From: Paenibacillus tundrae | GTDB taxonomy: Bacteria; Bacillota; Bacilli; Paenibacillales; Paenibacillaceae | Length of the DNA stretch: 64,000 bases | Reading direction: 5' to 3' | Assembly (NCBI RefSeq): GCF_036884255.1 | Contig: NZ_CP145605.1 | Location: 5,579,001-5,643,000 of the forward strand | Shown: positions 54,441 through 63,973 of the stretch, in pieces | Position numbering within the stretch: the stretch's first letter is position 1 | Layout: each line of letters begins with the position of its first letter | The notes under the pieces: model-generated | Databases searched by the model: none | Told to the model about the DNA's origin: nothing | What the model saw: only the letters and a program-made list of their open reading frames with translations | Program-made: the position numbers and the translations under genes

Positions 54441-54947
54441 ATGACAATCCGATTAAAGGGAACTTTACTTACGATTCTCATCGTACTGCTTACCATCGCT
54501 ACAGGATGCGACAATTCTAAAGAGGTGAACCAAGCAATTCAAGCCGGCGAAGCCTACAAAAACGTGGAATATACCGTTTCATATCATGAGGATATTTTCT
54601 CAGAGCAATCTGTACTTGAACGAAACAAGTTAATTAAGCCATACCTCACAGAACAGTATTATGCCAAGGCTGAGCTTAACCGTTACACAACGATGCCCTT
54701 TAACATTGTACAGAAGCAACAGTTATCCCTAGAGCCCGAAAATCTTGCGTTCGAACCGCTTAATCAGCCAACTGAGGACACGTATGATCTGCATTATACA
54801 TTAGACTTGGTATTGCTTGACCAGGATGGGAACGAGGTTAAACGGGTTCCGAGCAAAGGGCTGCTTACGATGATGAAGGTGGAAGGTAAATGGCTTGTTC
54901 AAGCCGATGAGCCCGATTGGAAAGTCCTCGCAGAACTTAGTCAATGA
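54441..54947 (+). CDS. Small lipoprotein of unknown function
   Basis: This is a 168-residue lipoprotein. A signal peptide ends in a lipobox-like IATGC, lipidating Cys22 or so. The mature domain is alpha+beta, with LLTMMKVEGKWLVQADEPDWKVL near the end. GAGGGGAG precedes the ATG at 54441; the frame is open to 54399. No family is recognised. It is convergent with the MerR gene. Confidence 0.75.
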   Translation: MTIRLKGTLLTILIVLLTIATGCDNSKEVNQAIQAGEAYKNVEYTVSYHEDIFSEQSVLERNKLIKPYLTEQYYAKAELNRYTTMPFNIVQKQQLSLEPENLAFEPLNQPTEDTYDLHYTLDLVLLDQDGNEVKRVPSKGLLTMMKVEGKWLVQADEPDWKVLAELSQ

Positions 54948-54964
54948 GCTATAGTTGCCTGTGG

Positions 54965-55330
54965 TTAGTATTTCCCAAATCCATCCTCACACGTAATGTT
55001 TGATCTAAGAATATCGTTAAGACTTTGTTTCGCATGCTCTAACTGGAGCTGAGCCTCTTCGATTTCAGATATTTTCCCCTGAATGATAGCACTTTGTTCG
55101 CTTTCGGAGAACCCATTCTTCGAGATCATGGACTCTATGTCCTGAATCGTAAATCCAACGGCCAAGCATTGCTTAACAACTTCCAAGTGCTGAATGATAC
55201 CTGGGGTATATATCCGATAGTTATTCTGATCTCTCAGCACATACTCCTCGGTAATAATCCCAACCTTCTCATAGTAACGGAGCGTTGATATGGGAAGGTT
55301 GATTCGTTTAGATACTTCGTTAATTTTCAC
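54965..55330 (-). CDS. MerR-family regulator divergent from a nitroreductase
   Basis: This is a 121-residue regulator. The MerR HTH is INEVSKRINLPISTLRYYEKVGII. The rest is a coiled-coil with a short C-terminal tail containing one Cys. It starts at GTG 55330, preceded by GAGGG. It is divergent from the nitroreductase and shares a near-palindromic operator at 55358-55377 with the same AAGTATACTT core as the MerR site at 9049. Confidence 0.88.
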   Translation of the reverse strand: MKINEVSKRINLPISTLRYYEKVGIITEEYVLRDQNNYRIYTPGIIQHLEVVKQCLAVGFTIQDIESMISKNGFSESEQSAIIQGKISEIEEAQLQLEHAKQSLNDILRSNITCEDGFGKY

Positions 55331-55357
55331 TCAAGTCACCCTCATTTCATTTGCTTG

Positions 55358-55377
55358 CTATAAAGTATACTTCATAG
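55358..55377. promoter_or_regulatory. MerR-type operator between MerR and nitroreductase genes
   Basis: A 20-bp inverted repeat with one mismatched pair has the perfect core AAGTATACTT. It lies 28 bases upstream of the MerR start. No good -35/-10 pair could be fixed on either strand. Confidence 0.6.
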
Positions 55378-55451
55378 TTTAGACTCCTCATAGTGAGATG
55401 AATTACAAAGTTATCACCTCACTATTATGCCTATAGAGGAGAGAAACCTAC

Positions 55452-56102
55452 ATGAATACAACGACTGACCACTTTAGCAAAACAAATGATTTTAACTCGA
55501 TCGTTCTAGAACGTCGTTCAGTAAAAGAATACGATCCCGACGTAAAAATTAGCCGCGAAGAAATGACGGAAATCTTGTCGAAGGCTTCCCGCGCTCCATC
55601 CGCCATCAACATGCAGCCATGGCGTTTCCTCGTTATTGACAGTGCTGAAGGGAAACAGAAAATTGCACCCCTAGCCTCGTTTAACCAGACGCAGGCGCTA
55701 ACCTCTTCGGCTCTTATTGCCGTATTTTATGATGCCCACAACATCAAATATATGGAAGAAATTTTCAATAAGTCTGTGGAGCTTGGTTATATGCCGCAAG
55801 AGGTTAAGGAGATGCAGATGGGGCAGGCGAAACCGTATTATGATAGCCTGAGCACATCTGATCTGCGTGATATCAATCTGATTGACTCTGGACTCATTTC
55901 AATGCAGCTCATGCTTGTTGCCCGTGCTCATGGCTACGATACTAATCCTATGGCTGGTTACGATAAAGATCAAATCGCCGAGGTCTTTGGCCTAGATAAG
56001 GCCAGATTCCAGCCTGTCATGCTGATCTCCATCGGTAAAGCAGCCAAAGCAGGATATCCTTCCTATCGCCTCCCGGTTGATATGATTACAACTTGGGCTT
56101 GA
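55452..56102 (+). CDS. Nitroreductase family FMN-dependent oxidoreductase
   Basis: This is a 216-residue flavoprotein. SIVLERRSVKEYDPDVKISREEM and APSAINMQPWRFLVID are the flavin-binding landmarks, and HGYDTNPMAGYDKD is typical of the family. AGAGGAG precedes the ATG. It reduces nitro groups, quinones or enones with NAD(P)H in family knowledge; the exact substrate is unknown. The MerR gene is divergent and probably activates it. A hairpin overlaps its stop codon. Confidence 0.92.
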   Translation: MNTTTDHFSKTNDFNSIVLERRSVKEYDPDVKISREEMTEILSKASRAPSAINMQPWRFLVIDSAEGKQKIAPLASFNQTQALTSSALIAVFYDAHNIKYMEEIFNKSVELGYMPQEVKEMQMGQAKPYYDSLSTSDLRDINLIDSGLISMQLMLVARAHGYDTNPMAGYDKDQIAEVFGLDKARFQPVMLISIGKAAKAGYPSYRLPVDMITTWA

Positions 56103-56155
56103 ATCAAGATTACTCTTGATTCTAAGGAACTCCTGATCAAGGCTAGTCTTGATTC
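56101..56155 (+). repeat. Twin hairpins at the nitroreductase stop codon
   Basis: GAATCAAG (56101-56108) pairs with CTTGATTC (56115-56122). A second stem with the same arm sequence follows within about 35 bases. There is no T-run after either. The first overlaps the TGA. Confidence 0.5.
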
Positions 56156-56400
56156 AGACGTACTTTTCAAGAGTGTTATTACCTACTGTCAATGTCGAAG
56201 ACAAGGAACGCAACCTAGCTTATGGTTAATATAAAAGTTGAATAACAATCATATAATTATTGCAACGATGCCCCCTCATTTGTCTTAAAATTGGATAATT
56301 TGTAAGATTTAATTATTTCACGTTATGTCATATATAATTAAATGCTATCCCTATAAGTCATCATCAAATGACTCCGAACAGCTCCTTGCTCTCATAATCA

Positions 56401-57136
56401 AAACCACCCGTATAACGGGTGGTTTGCTCTGCGGCTGAAAGCCTTTGTTACTGGCCAGCCCTAAAAGGGCGTTGAAGGATTCGCCAACCGCACTACTTTT
56501 TCGGCCACCCTTAAAAGGGTTCTCTATTTCTTCTTCTTTCGTTGCTCCTTTGTTTCTTCGCCTGTAAATGGATCGATGTACTCCGCCATGGTTATTTGTT
56601 CTGCGACGATGTCTTCCTGCAATTGATTTTGGATATATTCCTGTATCACTTTCTTGTTCCTTCCGACCGTATCTACATAAAATCCTTTACACCAGAACTT
56701 CCGATTTCCATATCGATACTTTAGACTAGCATGTCTGTCAAAGATCATTAGGCTGCTCTTTCCCTTTAAATATCCTATAAATGCTGACACACTAAGTTTT
56801 GGTGGGATACTCACCAACATGTGAATATGGTCTTTACACGCTTCCGCTTCAATAATCTCTACATTTTTTCGCTCACATAATTGTCTCAATATCTTTCCGA
56901 TGTCTTGTTTCAATTTTCCGTAAATCACTTGTCTTCTGTACTTTGGAGCAAACACGATATGATACTTACAATTCCATTTTGTATGTGCTAAACTGTTCAC
57001 ATCAGATGACATCTGTATTCCTCCTATTGTCGATAAATTCGGTTGGCGAACCAAATTTATTGTAACATTAGGAGGAATTTTTTTTGATACATCGCTGAAA
57101 GCTCCCCTGAACCATACGCATAGCGTATGGTTTTCT
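56401..57136. mobile_element. IS200/IS605-type insertion sequence
   Basis: A tnpA gene is bounded by palindromic ends. One is at 56401-56424 (AACCACCCG...CGGGTGGTT); the other is at 57113-57136 (AACCATACGC...GCGTATGGTT). No terminal inverted repeats or target duplication are needed for this class, so ends are approximate. No tnpB is present. The stretch 56425-56523 holds several stable stems. Confidence 0.65.
56524..57012 (-). CDS. tnpA: IS200/IS605-family transposase TnpA (HUH, Y1)
   Basis: This is a 162-residue transposase with the metal-binding HIH at residues 62-64 (DHIHMLVSIP) and the nucleophile Tyr126 in VIQEYIQNQ. It is full length for the family and looks intact. AGGAGGAATACAG precedes the ATG at 57012. 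It cuts and joins single-stranded DNA at the hairpin ends. A Lys-rich tail ends the protein. Confidence 0.92.
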   Translation of the reverse strand: MSSDVNSLAHTKWNCKYHIVFAPKYRRQVIYGKLKQDIGKILRQLCERKNVEIIEAEACKDHIHMLVSIPPKLSVSAFIGYLKGKSSLMIFDRHASLKYRYGNRKFWCKGFYVDTVGRNKKVIQEYIQNQLQEDIVAEQITMAEYIDPFTGEETKEQRKKKK

Positions 57137-57145
57137 TTTCACAAC

Positions 57146-57184
57146 AAAAAAGGCTCCTTACGACCAATGTCGTAAGGAGCTTTT
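57146..57184 (-). terminator. Terminator of glmS
   Basis: GCTCCTTACGAC and GTCGTAAGGAGC are perfect 12-bp arms around four bases, followed by CTTTTTT on the minus strand. It is 66 bases after the glmS stop. Confidence 0.9.
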
Positions 57185-57249
57185 AGTTATATACCTACGG
57201 GACTGAGCAAATATTTGTCGCTCATAGTGTCCCTTTAAATTAAAACAAA

Positions 57250-59082
57250 TTACTCAACTGTTACACTCTTCGCCAGGTTACGTGGTTTATCCACATCGTG
57301 ACCCAGTGCAAGAGATGCATAGTATGCAAGCAATTGTAGAGCTACAACGGACAGAGCTGGGCTCAGCAATGGCAACGTCTTAGGAATAGCAAACGCTTGA
57401 TCCACGGATTTCAGCAAGCTTGCTACATGCTCTTCGTACGTAATTGCCAGTACATCTGCGCCACGCGCTTTAACTTCCTTGATGTTACTCACCGTTTTCT
57501 CAAGCACGTTCTCCTGTGTTGCCAGAGCAATAACAGGGATACCGTCCTCGATCAATGCGAGTGTACCATGCTTCAACTCACCCGCAGCATAAGCTTCGGA
57601 GTGGATGTAGGAGATCTCTTTCAGTTTCAACGAACCTTCTTGTGCTACAGCGTAGTCCAAACCACGGCCGATGAAGAAGAGATGTTGATGTTTGGAGATT
57701 TGCTCTGCATATCCTTTGATTGCATCAGCTTGCTCCAACATGGATTCTACTTGCTCAGGCAGAGCTTGCATTGCAGCAAGCATGTGCTCGATTTCTTCTG
57801 CTGTTTGTGTACCACGTACTTGTGCCAAATACAGACCAAGCAGGTTGAACGCAATCAGTTGTGATGTATATGCTTTCGTGGAAGCAACCGCGATTTCCGG
57901 TCCTGCCAACGTTGCAATAACATCATTTGCATCACGAGCGATGGAACTGCCCACAACGTTTGTTACTGCCAACACGTGCGCGCCATTAGACTGTGCTTCA
58001 CGCAGTGCAGCAAGTGTATCCGCAGTTTCACCAGATTGGCTTACTACGATTACAAGGGTATCTTTGTTCACGATTGGTGAACGATAACGGTACTCCGAAG
58101 CAACGTCTGTTTCTACCGGAATACGTACCAATTGCTCAATAATTGTACGTCCAACCAGACCTGCATGGTATGCAGTACCACAAGCAATGATCTGAATGTT
58201 ACGAATATTTTTAATTTGCTCTTCAGTCATGTTCAGCTCAGGCAACTGAACTTTTTTGCCTTCATTGTCGATGCGACCCAGCATTGTATCACGATATGCT
58301 TTTGGTTGCTCATGAATTTCTTTGAGCATGAAGTGCTCGAATCCGCCTTTTTCTGCGGTTACAGCATCCCAATCGACATGAATCATTTCCCGAGAAATAA
58401 AATTGCCCTCAATCGTCATCAATTCGACAGCATCATGTGTCAATACAGCCATCTCACCATCATTCAGGATGTACACGTTACGTGTATGCTCCAGGATTGC
58501 TGGGATATCAGAACCGATAAAGTTCTCGCCTTCACCAACACCGATAATCAATGGGCTAGCTTGACGCACAGCTACGAGTTTCTCTGGCTCATACTCAGTC
58601 AGTACACCCAGAGCGAATGCTCCACGCATCAACGTGATTACTTTTTGCACGGCTTTAACGATATCGCCATCGTACTCACGTGCGATCAAGTGGGAGATAA
58701 CTTCCGTATCTGTCTCCGAAGTGAATGTGTGGCCTTCTGCCATCAATTCATCTTTCAGCTCCAAGTAGTTCTCAATAATACCGTTGTGAACTACAGAGAA
58801 CTTCTGGCTCTCATCCGTGTGTGGGTGGGAGTTTTCATCCGAAGGTTTACCATGAGTTGCCCAACGTGTGTGTCCGATTCCCGCGTTACCTACCAGCGGT
58901 GCACCTTCCAGTTTAGCTTCAAGGTTCGCGAGACGTCCAAGCGCTTTGGTGATTTGCAGACCTTCTGGTGTAAATACAGCAATACCCGCAGAATCATAAC
59001 CACGATACTCGAGCTTCTTCAGACCTTCGACCAATACCGATTGAGTGTTCTTATTACCAATATATCCAACAATACCGCACAT
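57250..59082 (-). CDS. glmS: Glutamine-fructose-6-phosphate aminotransferase
   Basis: This is a 610-residue enzyme making glucosamine-6-phosphate from fructose-6-phosphate and glutamine, the first step of UDP-GlcNAc synthesis. The N-terminal glutaminase has catalytic Cys2 (MCGIVGYIG) and RGYDSAG, HTRWATHG, HNGIIENY. Two SIS domains follow, with SQSGETADT and the C-terminal DKPRNLAKSVTVE. GGAGGAACTTAAATT precedes the ATG. It is the last gene of the cda-glm region and lies under glmS ribozyme control. Confidence 0.97.
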   Translation of the reverse strand: MCGIVGYIGNKNTQSVLVEGLKKLEYRGYDSAGIAVFTPEGLQITKALGRLANLEAKLEGAPLVGNAGIGHTRWATHGKPSDENSHPHTDESQKFSVVHNGIIENYLELKDELMAEGHTFTSETDTEVISHLIAREYDGDIVKAVQKVITLMRGAFALGVLTEYEPEKLVAVRQASPLIIGVGEGENFIGSDIPAILEHTRNVYILNDGEMAVLTHDAVELMTIEGNFISREMIHVDWDAVTAEKGGFEHFMLKEIHEQPKAYRDTMLGRIDNEGKKVQLPELNMTEEQIKNIRNIQIIACGTAYHAGLVGRTIIEQLVRIPVETDVASEYRYRSPIVNKDTLVIVVSQSGETADTLAALREAQSNGAHVLAVTNVVGSSIARDANDVIATLAGPEIAVASTKAYTSQLIAFNLLGLYLAQVRGTQTAEEIEHMLAAMQALPEQVESMLEQADAIKGYAEQISKHQHLFFIGRGLDYAVAQEGSLKLKEISYIHSEAYAAGELKHGTLALIEDGIPVIALATQENVLEKTVSNIKEVKARGADVLAITYEEHVASLLKSVDQAFAIPKTLPLLSPALSVVALQLLAYYASLALGHDVDKPRNLAKSVTVE

Positions 59083-59351
59083 AATTTAAGTTCCTCCGTT
59101 TGTATATGAATACTGTGTCACGAAGAGAGACTAGTTGGCGCGGCATATCGGAAAAATGAATGATTGCCTAACGGTTCATGAATACTCGCTACTTATTCAA
59201 TTATCAATGATCAGAGCAGCCTCTTGCCGCTCCGCTGTCATCATAAGCTGGTATGAATGTTATAAATGCAATCATGAATGTACATCATTTTCCCGTGCGC
59301 GCACCTATAGTGCTCTTCGTGCACATTCATTTGTATTTTTAAAAGTTGTAT

Positions 59352-59569
59352 CCTGCACCCACCGACGCGTTGTGTAGACAGTCACCCATCCATTTTCCGC
59401 AAAATCCGGTTTACGGCTCTGATGCATCACCGGGAGGTCCCCGCCGAACAATCCGAACACCTCCACCTCGTCAGCTTGATTGCCGTCGATCCTGCTCAAC
59501 CATATCTTATGCTCAACCTAGATATAGTGACGCAAGATGCTTCCCGCGCAACTTCAAGCTCTGGCGCTT
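59352..59569 (-). ncRNA. glmS self-cleaving ribozyme (glucosamine-6-phosphate riboswitch)
   Basis: On the minus strand AGCGCC (59568-59563) is the cleavage-site element. It is followed by the P2.1 arm AGCTTG with its CAAGCT partner, the GACGAGG segment, the P3 arms GGAGGT (59464-59459) and ACCTCC (59438-59433), and GAGCCGTAA. These match the Bacillus subtilis glmS ribozyme in order and sequence. About 270 bases separate it from the glmS ATG, longer than in B. subtilis. Binding of GlcN6P triggers cleavage and mRNA decay in the known system. Confidence 0.92.
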
Positions 59570-59691
59570 GTGTAACTGGTACCTTACGATCCTCACTTTC
59601 TGTGTCTGAATGACGACTCCACTCATTATATGCACGTCAGGTTCATTTTGCAATGGAGCAAAGTACCTGTGACAATTTCAGCATATTTACC

Positions 59692-59742
59692 CACATCCTA
59701 GACCGGGTAAACAGACCGATGGTCTCACCCGTTCAGGATGTG
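59692..59742. repeat. Long segmented hairpin between glmM and the glmS ribozyme
   Basis: Three nested stems lie in 51 bases: CACATCCT/AGGATGTG, CCGGGT/ACCCGT and AGACC/GGTCT, with small internal loops. No T-run follows on either strand, so it is not a standard terminator. Confidence 0.55.
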
Positions 59743-59855
59743 AGTTTATGAATGTATTGCTCTATTTCATCACGATTGAGACGATACTTCGGGACTATAC
59801 GCTCAGATCCGTATATTGATCCAGATAATCCCTTCAATTATCGTTTCACGATGAC

Positions 59856-61196
59856 TTATACTAATTCTTTCTGTACGACATCAGCAATTTGAGCTACAAA
59901 TTGCTCCAGTTCTACCTTATCCGGCCCTTCCGCCATGACACGAATCAGTGACTCGGTACCTGAGGCACGTACTAATACGCGGCCGTTATCGCCAAGCTGT
60001 TTCTCAACAACGGCAATAGCTTCTCCAATTGCGGTATTGCCTTCATATTTACTCTTATCCTGAACACGTACATTAACCAATACCTGTGGGTACTGCGTCA
60101 TGAGTGATTTCAGTTCGCTCAGTTTCTTGCCAGATGCCTTCAGTGTATCCACGAGTTGAATCGCAGTCAGCATGCCGTCACCCGTTGTATTGTAGTCCAG
60201 GAAAATAACATGACCAGATTGCTCTCCGCCCAGGTTATACCCACCGCGACGCATCTCCTCCATGACATATCGGTCACCTACTGCCGTCTTAGCTGTTTTG
60301 AGTGCCAGCTTCTCTGTTGCTTTGTAGAACCCGATATTACTCATTACGGTAGATACAACAGTACTATCCTTCAGTTTGCCGGCACGGTTCATCGCATCCC
60401 CACAGATACACAGGATGAAGTCCCCATCGACTTCTGCACCTGTCTCATCAATAGCAATCAGTCGATCCGCGTCTCCGTCAAAAGCAAGACCCAGGTCTGC
60501 CTTATGTTTCAGCACCTCTTGTTTCAAGTGCTCAGGATGTGTAGACCCACATTGCTCATTAATATTCAGGCCGTTAGGCTCAGCACCAATTGCAATGACT
60601 TCTGCACCTAGTTCACTGAACAATTTCGGTGCCAGTTCATAGGCAGCTCCGTTCGCACAGTCGAGCACAACTTTGAGTCCAGAGAACGATTCATTAACGG
60701 TTGTTTTCAAGAAATCCAAATAGCGGAATCGAGACTGCTCATCAACAGTCACCGTACCTAGACCACCACCTACAGGACGTGGCAATTGGTCTGTCTCCGC
60801 ATCCATTAATTCTTCGATCCGGTTTTCTGTTTCGTCCGACAGTTTGAAACCATCTCCACCAAAGAACTTAATCCCGTTATCCTCAACCGGATTGTGTGAA
60901 GCAGAGATCATAACACCCGCATCAGCCTTCAATACACGTGTAAGATATGCTACACCAGGAGTGGATACAACACCGATTCGGATGACATCTGCACCAATGG
61001 ACAACAGACCTGCCACAAGTGCAGATTCAAGCATGAGACCCGAGATCCGAGTATCCATACCAATGACTACTTTCGGTCTTTCCACGCCACCTGCAAGTAC
61101 GTAACCCCCACAACGTCCAATGCTATACGCAAGTTCTGCTGTTAGTTCTTTATTAGCAACCCCTCTTACACCGTCTGTACCAAAATATTTCCCCAT
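59856..61196 (-). CDS. glmM: Phosphoglucosamine mutase
   Basis: This is a 446-residue enzyme converting glucosamine-6-phosphate to glucosamine-1-phosphate. The active-site Ser is S100 in MISASHNP, the metal-binding loop is DGDADR, and the GGEQSGH sugar-binding and RASGTESLIRVM phosphate-binding motifs are present. AAAGGAG precedes the ATG. It lies 69 bases after cdaR in the operon. CdaR or CdaA contacts with GlmM are known in other Firmicutes, which fits the gene order. Confidence 0.97.
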   Translation of the reverse strand: MGKYFGTDGVRGVANKELTAELAYSIGRCGGYVLAGGVERPKVVIGMDTRISGLMLESALVAGLLSIGADVIRIGVVSTPGVAYLTRVLKADAGVMISASHNPVEDNGIKFFGGDGFKLSDETENRIEELMDAETDQLPRPVGGGLGTVTVDEQSRFRYLDFLKTTVNESFSGLKVVLDCANGAAYELAPKLFSELGAEVIAIGAEPNGLNINEQCGSTHPEHLKQEVLKHKADLGLAFDGDADRLIAIDETGAEVDGDFILCICGDAMNRAGKLKDSTVVSTVMSNIGFYKATEKLALKTAKTAVGDRYVMEEMRRGGYNLGGEQSGHVIFLDYNTTGDGMLTAIQLVDTLKASGKKLSELKSLMTQYPQVLVNVRVQDKSKYEGNTAIGEAIAVVEKQLGDNGRVLVRASGTESLIRVMAEGPDKVELEQFVAQIADVVQKELV

Positions 61197-61265
61197 GATC
61201 TAACTCCTTTTATTCGCATCATATAAGAGCATAAAATGTAATATTCAAATTGACGATTCAAATCC

Positions 61266-62753
61266 CTATGGATTTGATCCACTACTGTTTGCGTTACTAT
61301 TGCTATTCGTATTTCCCCGATTCGGTACGTTGCCTTGTGGAGTCTGCTCCTGTGTTTCCGTATTCGATTCGGTTTCTTCCTCTTCAGGAGCAGGCTCCGT
61401 ATCACCATTCTCCACTTCTACAGGTGAAGGCTCCGGTCCCACCGTATCTTCATCCGTGGCGTCTTCGCCAGGAGTAACCGTAGTTTCATCCGCTTTTTCA
61501 GTAATTTTGACCGTGGCACTCAAATCATTGGATGTTTCATCGAGTTCGGCGAATCGTGGCAGATCGGCAGTCACCTGTACCTCGTGATTACCCACTGCTA
61601 AACCATGAAGATCTGCGGACAGCTTGATATCATCGCTGCTCAAACCTTCGAGCATACTTGAAGAACCCTTGAGTGTGATGTTGAGCCCACCACTCTTGGG
61701 TGTAACCAATTCACTATCCAATCCGTTGCCAATCCCCGTGAGGGTTATCGGTACGTTCGGAAAGACTTTGGTCGTCTCTTCTTTTTCATCGTATGGCGCT
61801 ACAGTTACCTTAAGCTGAATCGAACTAGGCTCGATTTTCTCAAAACCGGAAGGCGGCGTCAAGTCCAGGTTAACTGTCGATTCCCCGGCTTGTTCAAACT
61901 GAGTAAGATCCAGGGTTAGTTGGTCGTAGGACCGGATACCCGCAAGCGCCTCCTCTGTTCCGTAAACCGAGACTTCTTTCACGTTAGGTTCTACCTTAGA
62001 CAGAACCAATCCTTCCGGCAGTTGTCCCGAATATTTGATCCTCAAGGGTATGGATGTATAGGGCTGATTAACCGGAACTCGCACTTCCACCGTTTCCGGT
62101 GAGATAACTGCATTATCGATTACCTTACCTTCTGCATCATATGCTTGAAGCTTCACTTTTTTCTGTGTTATATCATCCTTTGCATCCTTCACGCTCACAC
62201 TGCCCTGAACCTTCGCTACAGCCTCCAACTGTCCTTCGGGGAGAGTTACCTTAACTGCACCTGAAGGCTCAACCACAGGCGTTCCAGCAGTGTATCCAGC
62301 TGATGGTTCTCCTTCGGGTACAATATTCACATTGAAGGATTTGGTGCCCAGTTTTTCCACGTTCACCGTGACCATTGAAGGCTCCATACTGACGACCTCA
62401 ACGCCGGATGGCAGATCGGGTACAAGTGGTAATGTATTCGAGCCATCCTTCACTTCGCTGAGATCCACAAGCACTTTGTAATCATCATTCGTAAAAATAG
62501 AGGTCAACATAGAACGCTGTCCTTTGATCTCTAAACGAACCTCATCCGTACTTAAGGATGTAAGTACATACGAATTGCTGTCTAGTCCATAAGGCTGGAC
62601 AGGCACTGTACGCTCCACAATACGACTTGTTGACCCTGTTGCAATGGTGGGCGTAGTTGGAACCTCATCGAGATGAATCATGAACCAGAGCAGTAAACTG
62701 ACCGCTAGGGCAAGAATTTTCGCAAAGTTATTGTTATTGAACCATTTATCCAT
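61266..62753 (-). CDS. cdaR: CdaR (YbbR-domain) regulator of the diadenylate cyclase
   Basis: This is a 495-residue protein. One N-terminal membrane helix (about 8-26) precedes about four YbbR beta-repeats. The C-terminal tail is Glu/Thr/Pro-rich and then Asn/Ser-rich and is probably disordered. It regulates CdaA activity from outside the membrane in known systems. Its start overlaps the cdaA stop by 8 bases. Confidence 0.93.
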   Translation of the reverse strand: MDKWFNNNNFAKILALAVSLLLWFMIHLDEVPTTPTIATGSTSRIVERTVPVQPYGLDSNSYVLTSLSTDEVRLEIKGQRSMLTSIFTNDDYKVLVDLSEVKDGSNTLPLVPDLPSGVEVVSMEPSMVTVNVEKLGTKSFNVNIVPEGEPSAGYTAGTPVVEPSGAVKVTLPEGQLEAVAKVQGSVSVKDAKDDITQKKVKLQAYDAEGKVIDNAVISPETVEVRVPVNQPYTSIPLRIKYSGQLPEGLVLSKVEPNVKEVSVYGTEEALAGIRSYDQLTLDLTQFEQAGESTVNLDLTPPSGFEKIEPSSIQLKVTVAPYDEKEETTKVFPNVPITLTGIGNGLDSELVTPKSGGLNITLKGSSSMLEGLSSDDIKLSADLHGLAVGNHEVQVTADLPRFAELDETSNDLSATVKITEKADETTVTPGEDATDEDTVGPEPSPVEVENGDTEPAPEEEETESNTETQEQTPQGNVPNRGNTNSNSNANSSGSNP

Positions 62754-63585
62754 TGTTACGTCCCCCCTTCCGTTTCCAGAAGGTAGTCCAGCTATTCTTT
62801 TTATTCAGATTGGATGTAGGGCGCAGCTCCTCATACAGTTTCGCAATGAGTGATTCTTCCTTGATGTCACGCACCACTTGTCCATTCATTGCCAGCGATA
62901 CTTGGCCAGTCTCCTCAGAGACCACCAAACATACGGCATCTGCAACTTCGGTAATACCAATCGCTGCACGGTGACGTGTACCCAGTTCTTTGCTGATAAA
63001 CGGATTCTCGGATAAAGGCAAATAGCAGGCTGCCGCAGAAATCTGTTTACCCTGAATAATGACCGCACCATCATGTAATGGTGTATTTGGAATAAAGATA
63101 TTAATCATCAGCTCCGAGCTGACGAGAGACTGCATCTGGATACCTGATTCGGTGTAATCATTGAGACCGGTTTCCCGTTCAAATACAACGAGTGCACCGA
63201 TTTTACGTCGTGACAAATAATTGACAGACTTAATAATCTCACCGATTAACACGGTTAATTCTTCATCACTTGCTGCCGCTGAACGTCCAAATAGCTTACC
63301 TCGTCCCAATTGCTCCAGACCACGACGAAGCTCCGGTTGGAAGATAATAAATACCGCAACGACACCAAACGTAAACATCTGGTTCATCAACCACTTGAGT
63401 GTATACAGGTTAAGCCACGTGCTTAGAGCCCAGATCAGCACAAGGAATAGAATCCCTTTGAGAAGCTGAACCGCACGCGTACCCCGTACAAGCAGAATCA
63501 GTTTGTACATAATATAGGTAACAATCAATATATCGATAACGTCCTTAATGGACTCTTTCCACGTTAAGTCAGCAAAATAATTCAT
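62746..63585 (-). CDS. cdaA: Diadenylate cyclase CdaA (c-di-AMP synthase)
   Basis: This is a 279-residue enzyme. Three N-terminal membrane helices (about 12-80) are followed by a DAC domain with DGA at 172-174 and RHR at 204-206, the two catalytic motifs. It makes c-di-AMP from two ATP. It is the first gene of the cdaA-cdaR-glmM-glmS order typical of Firmicutes. Confidence 0.96.
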   Translation of the reverse strand: MNYFADLTWKESIKDVIDILIVTYIMYKLILLVRGTRAVQLLKGILFLVLIWALSTWLNLYTLKWLMNQMFTFGVVAVFIIFQPELRRGLEQLGRGKLFGRSAAASDEELTVLIGEIIKSVNYLSRRKIGALVVFERETGLNDYTESGIQMQSLVSSELMINIFIPNTPLHDGAVIIQGKQISAAACYLPLSENPFISKELGTRHRAAIGITEVADAVCLVVSEETGQVSLAMNGQVVRDIKEESLIAKLYEELRPTSNLNKKNSWTTFWKRKGGRNNG

Positions 63586-63940
63586 AAGCCAGCCCCCGCT
63601 ATCCCCATTGATGAGTAAAACCCTGATCTCATATTAACCCATTAGGATTTTAAGTAATCCTTTATCTCTGCACTTTGCAATATTCCGTCCGTTCGCTCCA
63701 AGTATTGAAGTGACTTGTCAGAAGTGTACTAATTCCACTAACGCTTAGTTGAATGCACACACCAGATCTAGCTCTGGCTAATGGAGAGGCGTCCTTAGGA
63801 TTTATGCAAGTGCTTATCTATATGTAGTAGTATGTTCTCTTTAGTATCTAGGTTATAACGTTCACGTTCAGGTTGCAAGTTACGGGGTCACAAACTTTAC
63901 ATAAACCATGCAAATTCAACCAATACAGTTCATCCATATA
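63586..63940. other. Gene-free stretch upstream of cdaA
   Basis: The 355 bases hold no convincing gene. The cdaA promoter must lie here, but no clear -35/-10 pair was fixed. Confidence 0.5.
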
Positions 63941-63973
63941 AAAAAAGAGTACCCCATGCAATCTGAGGTACCC
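63941..63973 (-). terminator. Likely terminator of a gene beyond the right edge
   Basis: On the minus strand GGGTACC pairs with GGTACTC (one wobble), followed by a T-run. The gene it serves lies past position 64000. Confidence 0.6.

Noticed and set aside
58132..59109. A 325-codon plus-strand frame inside glmS
   Set aside because: It is antisense to a certain glmS coding region and has no start signal.
59305..59499. A 64-codon minus-strand frame in the glmS leader
   Set aside because: It lies across the ribozyme core, whose sequence is explained by RNA structure.
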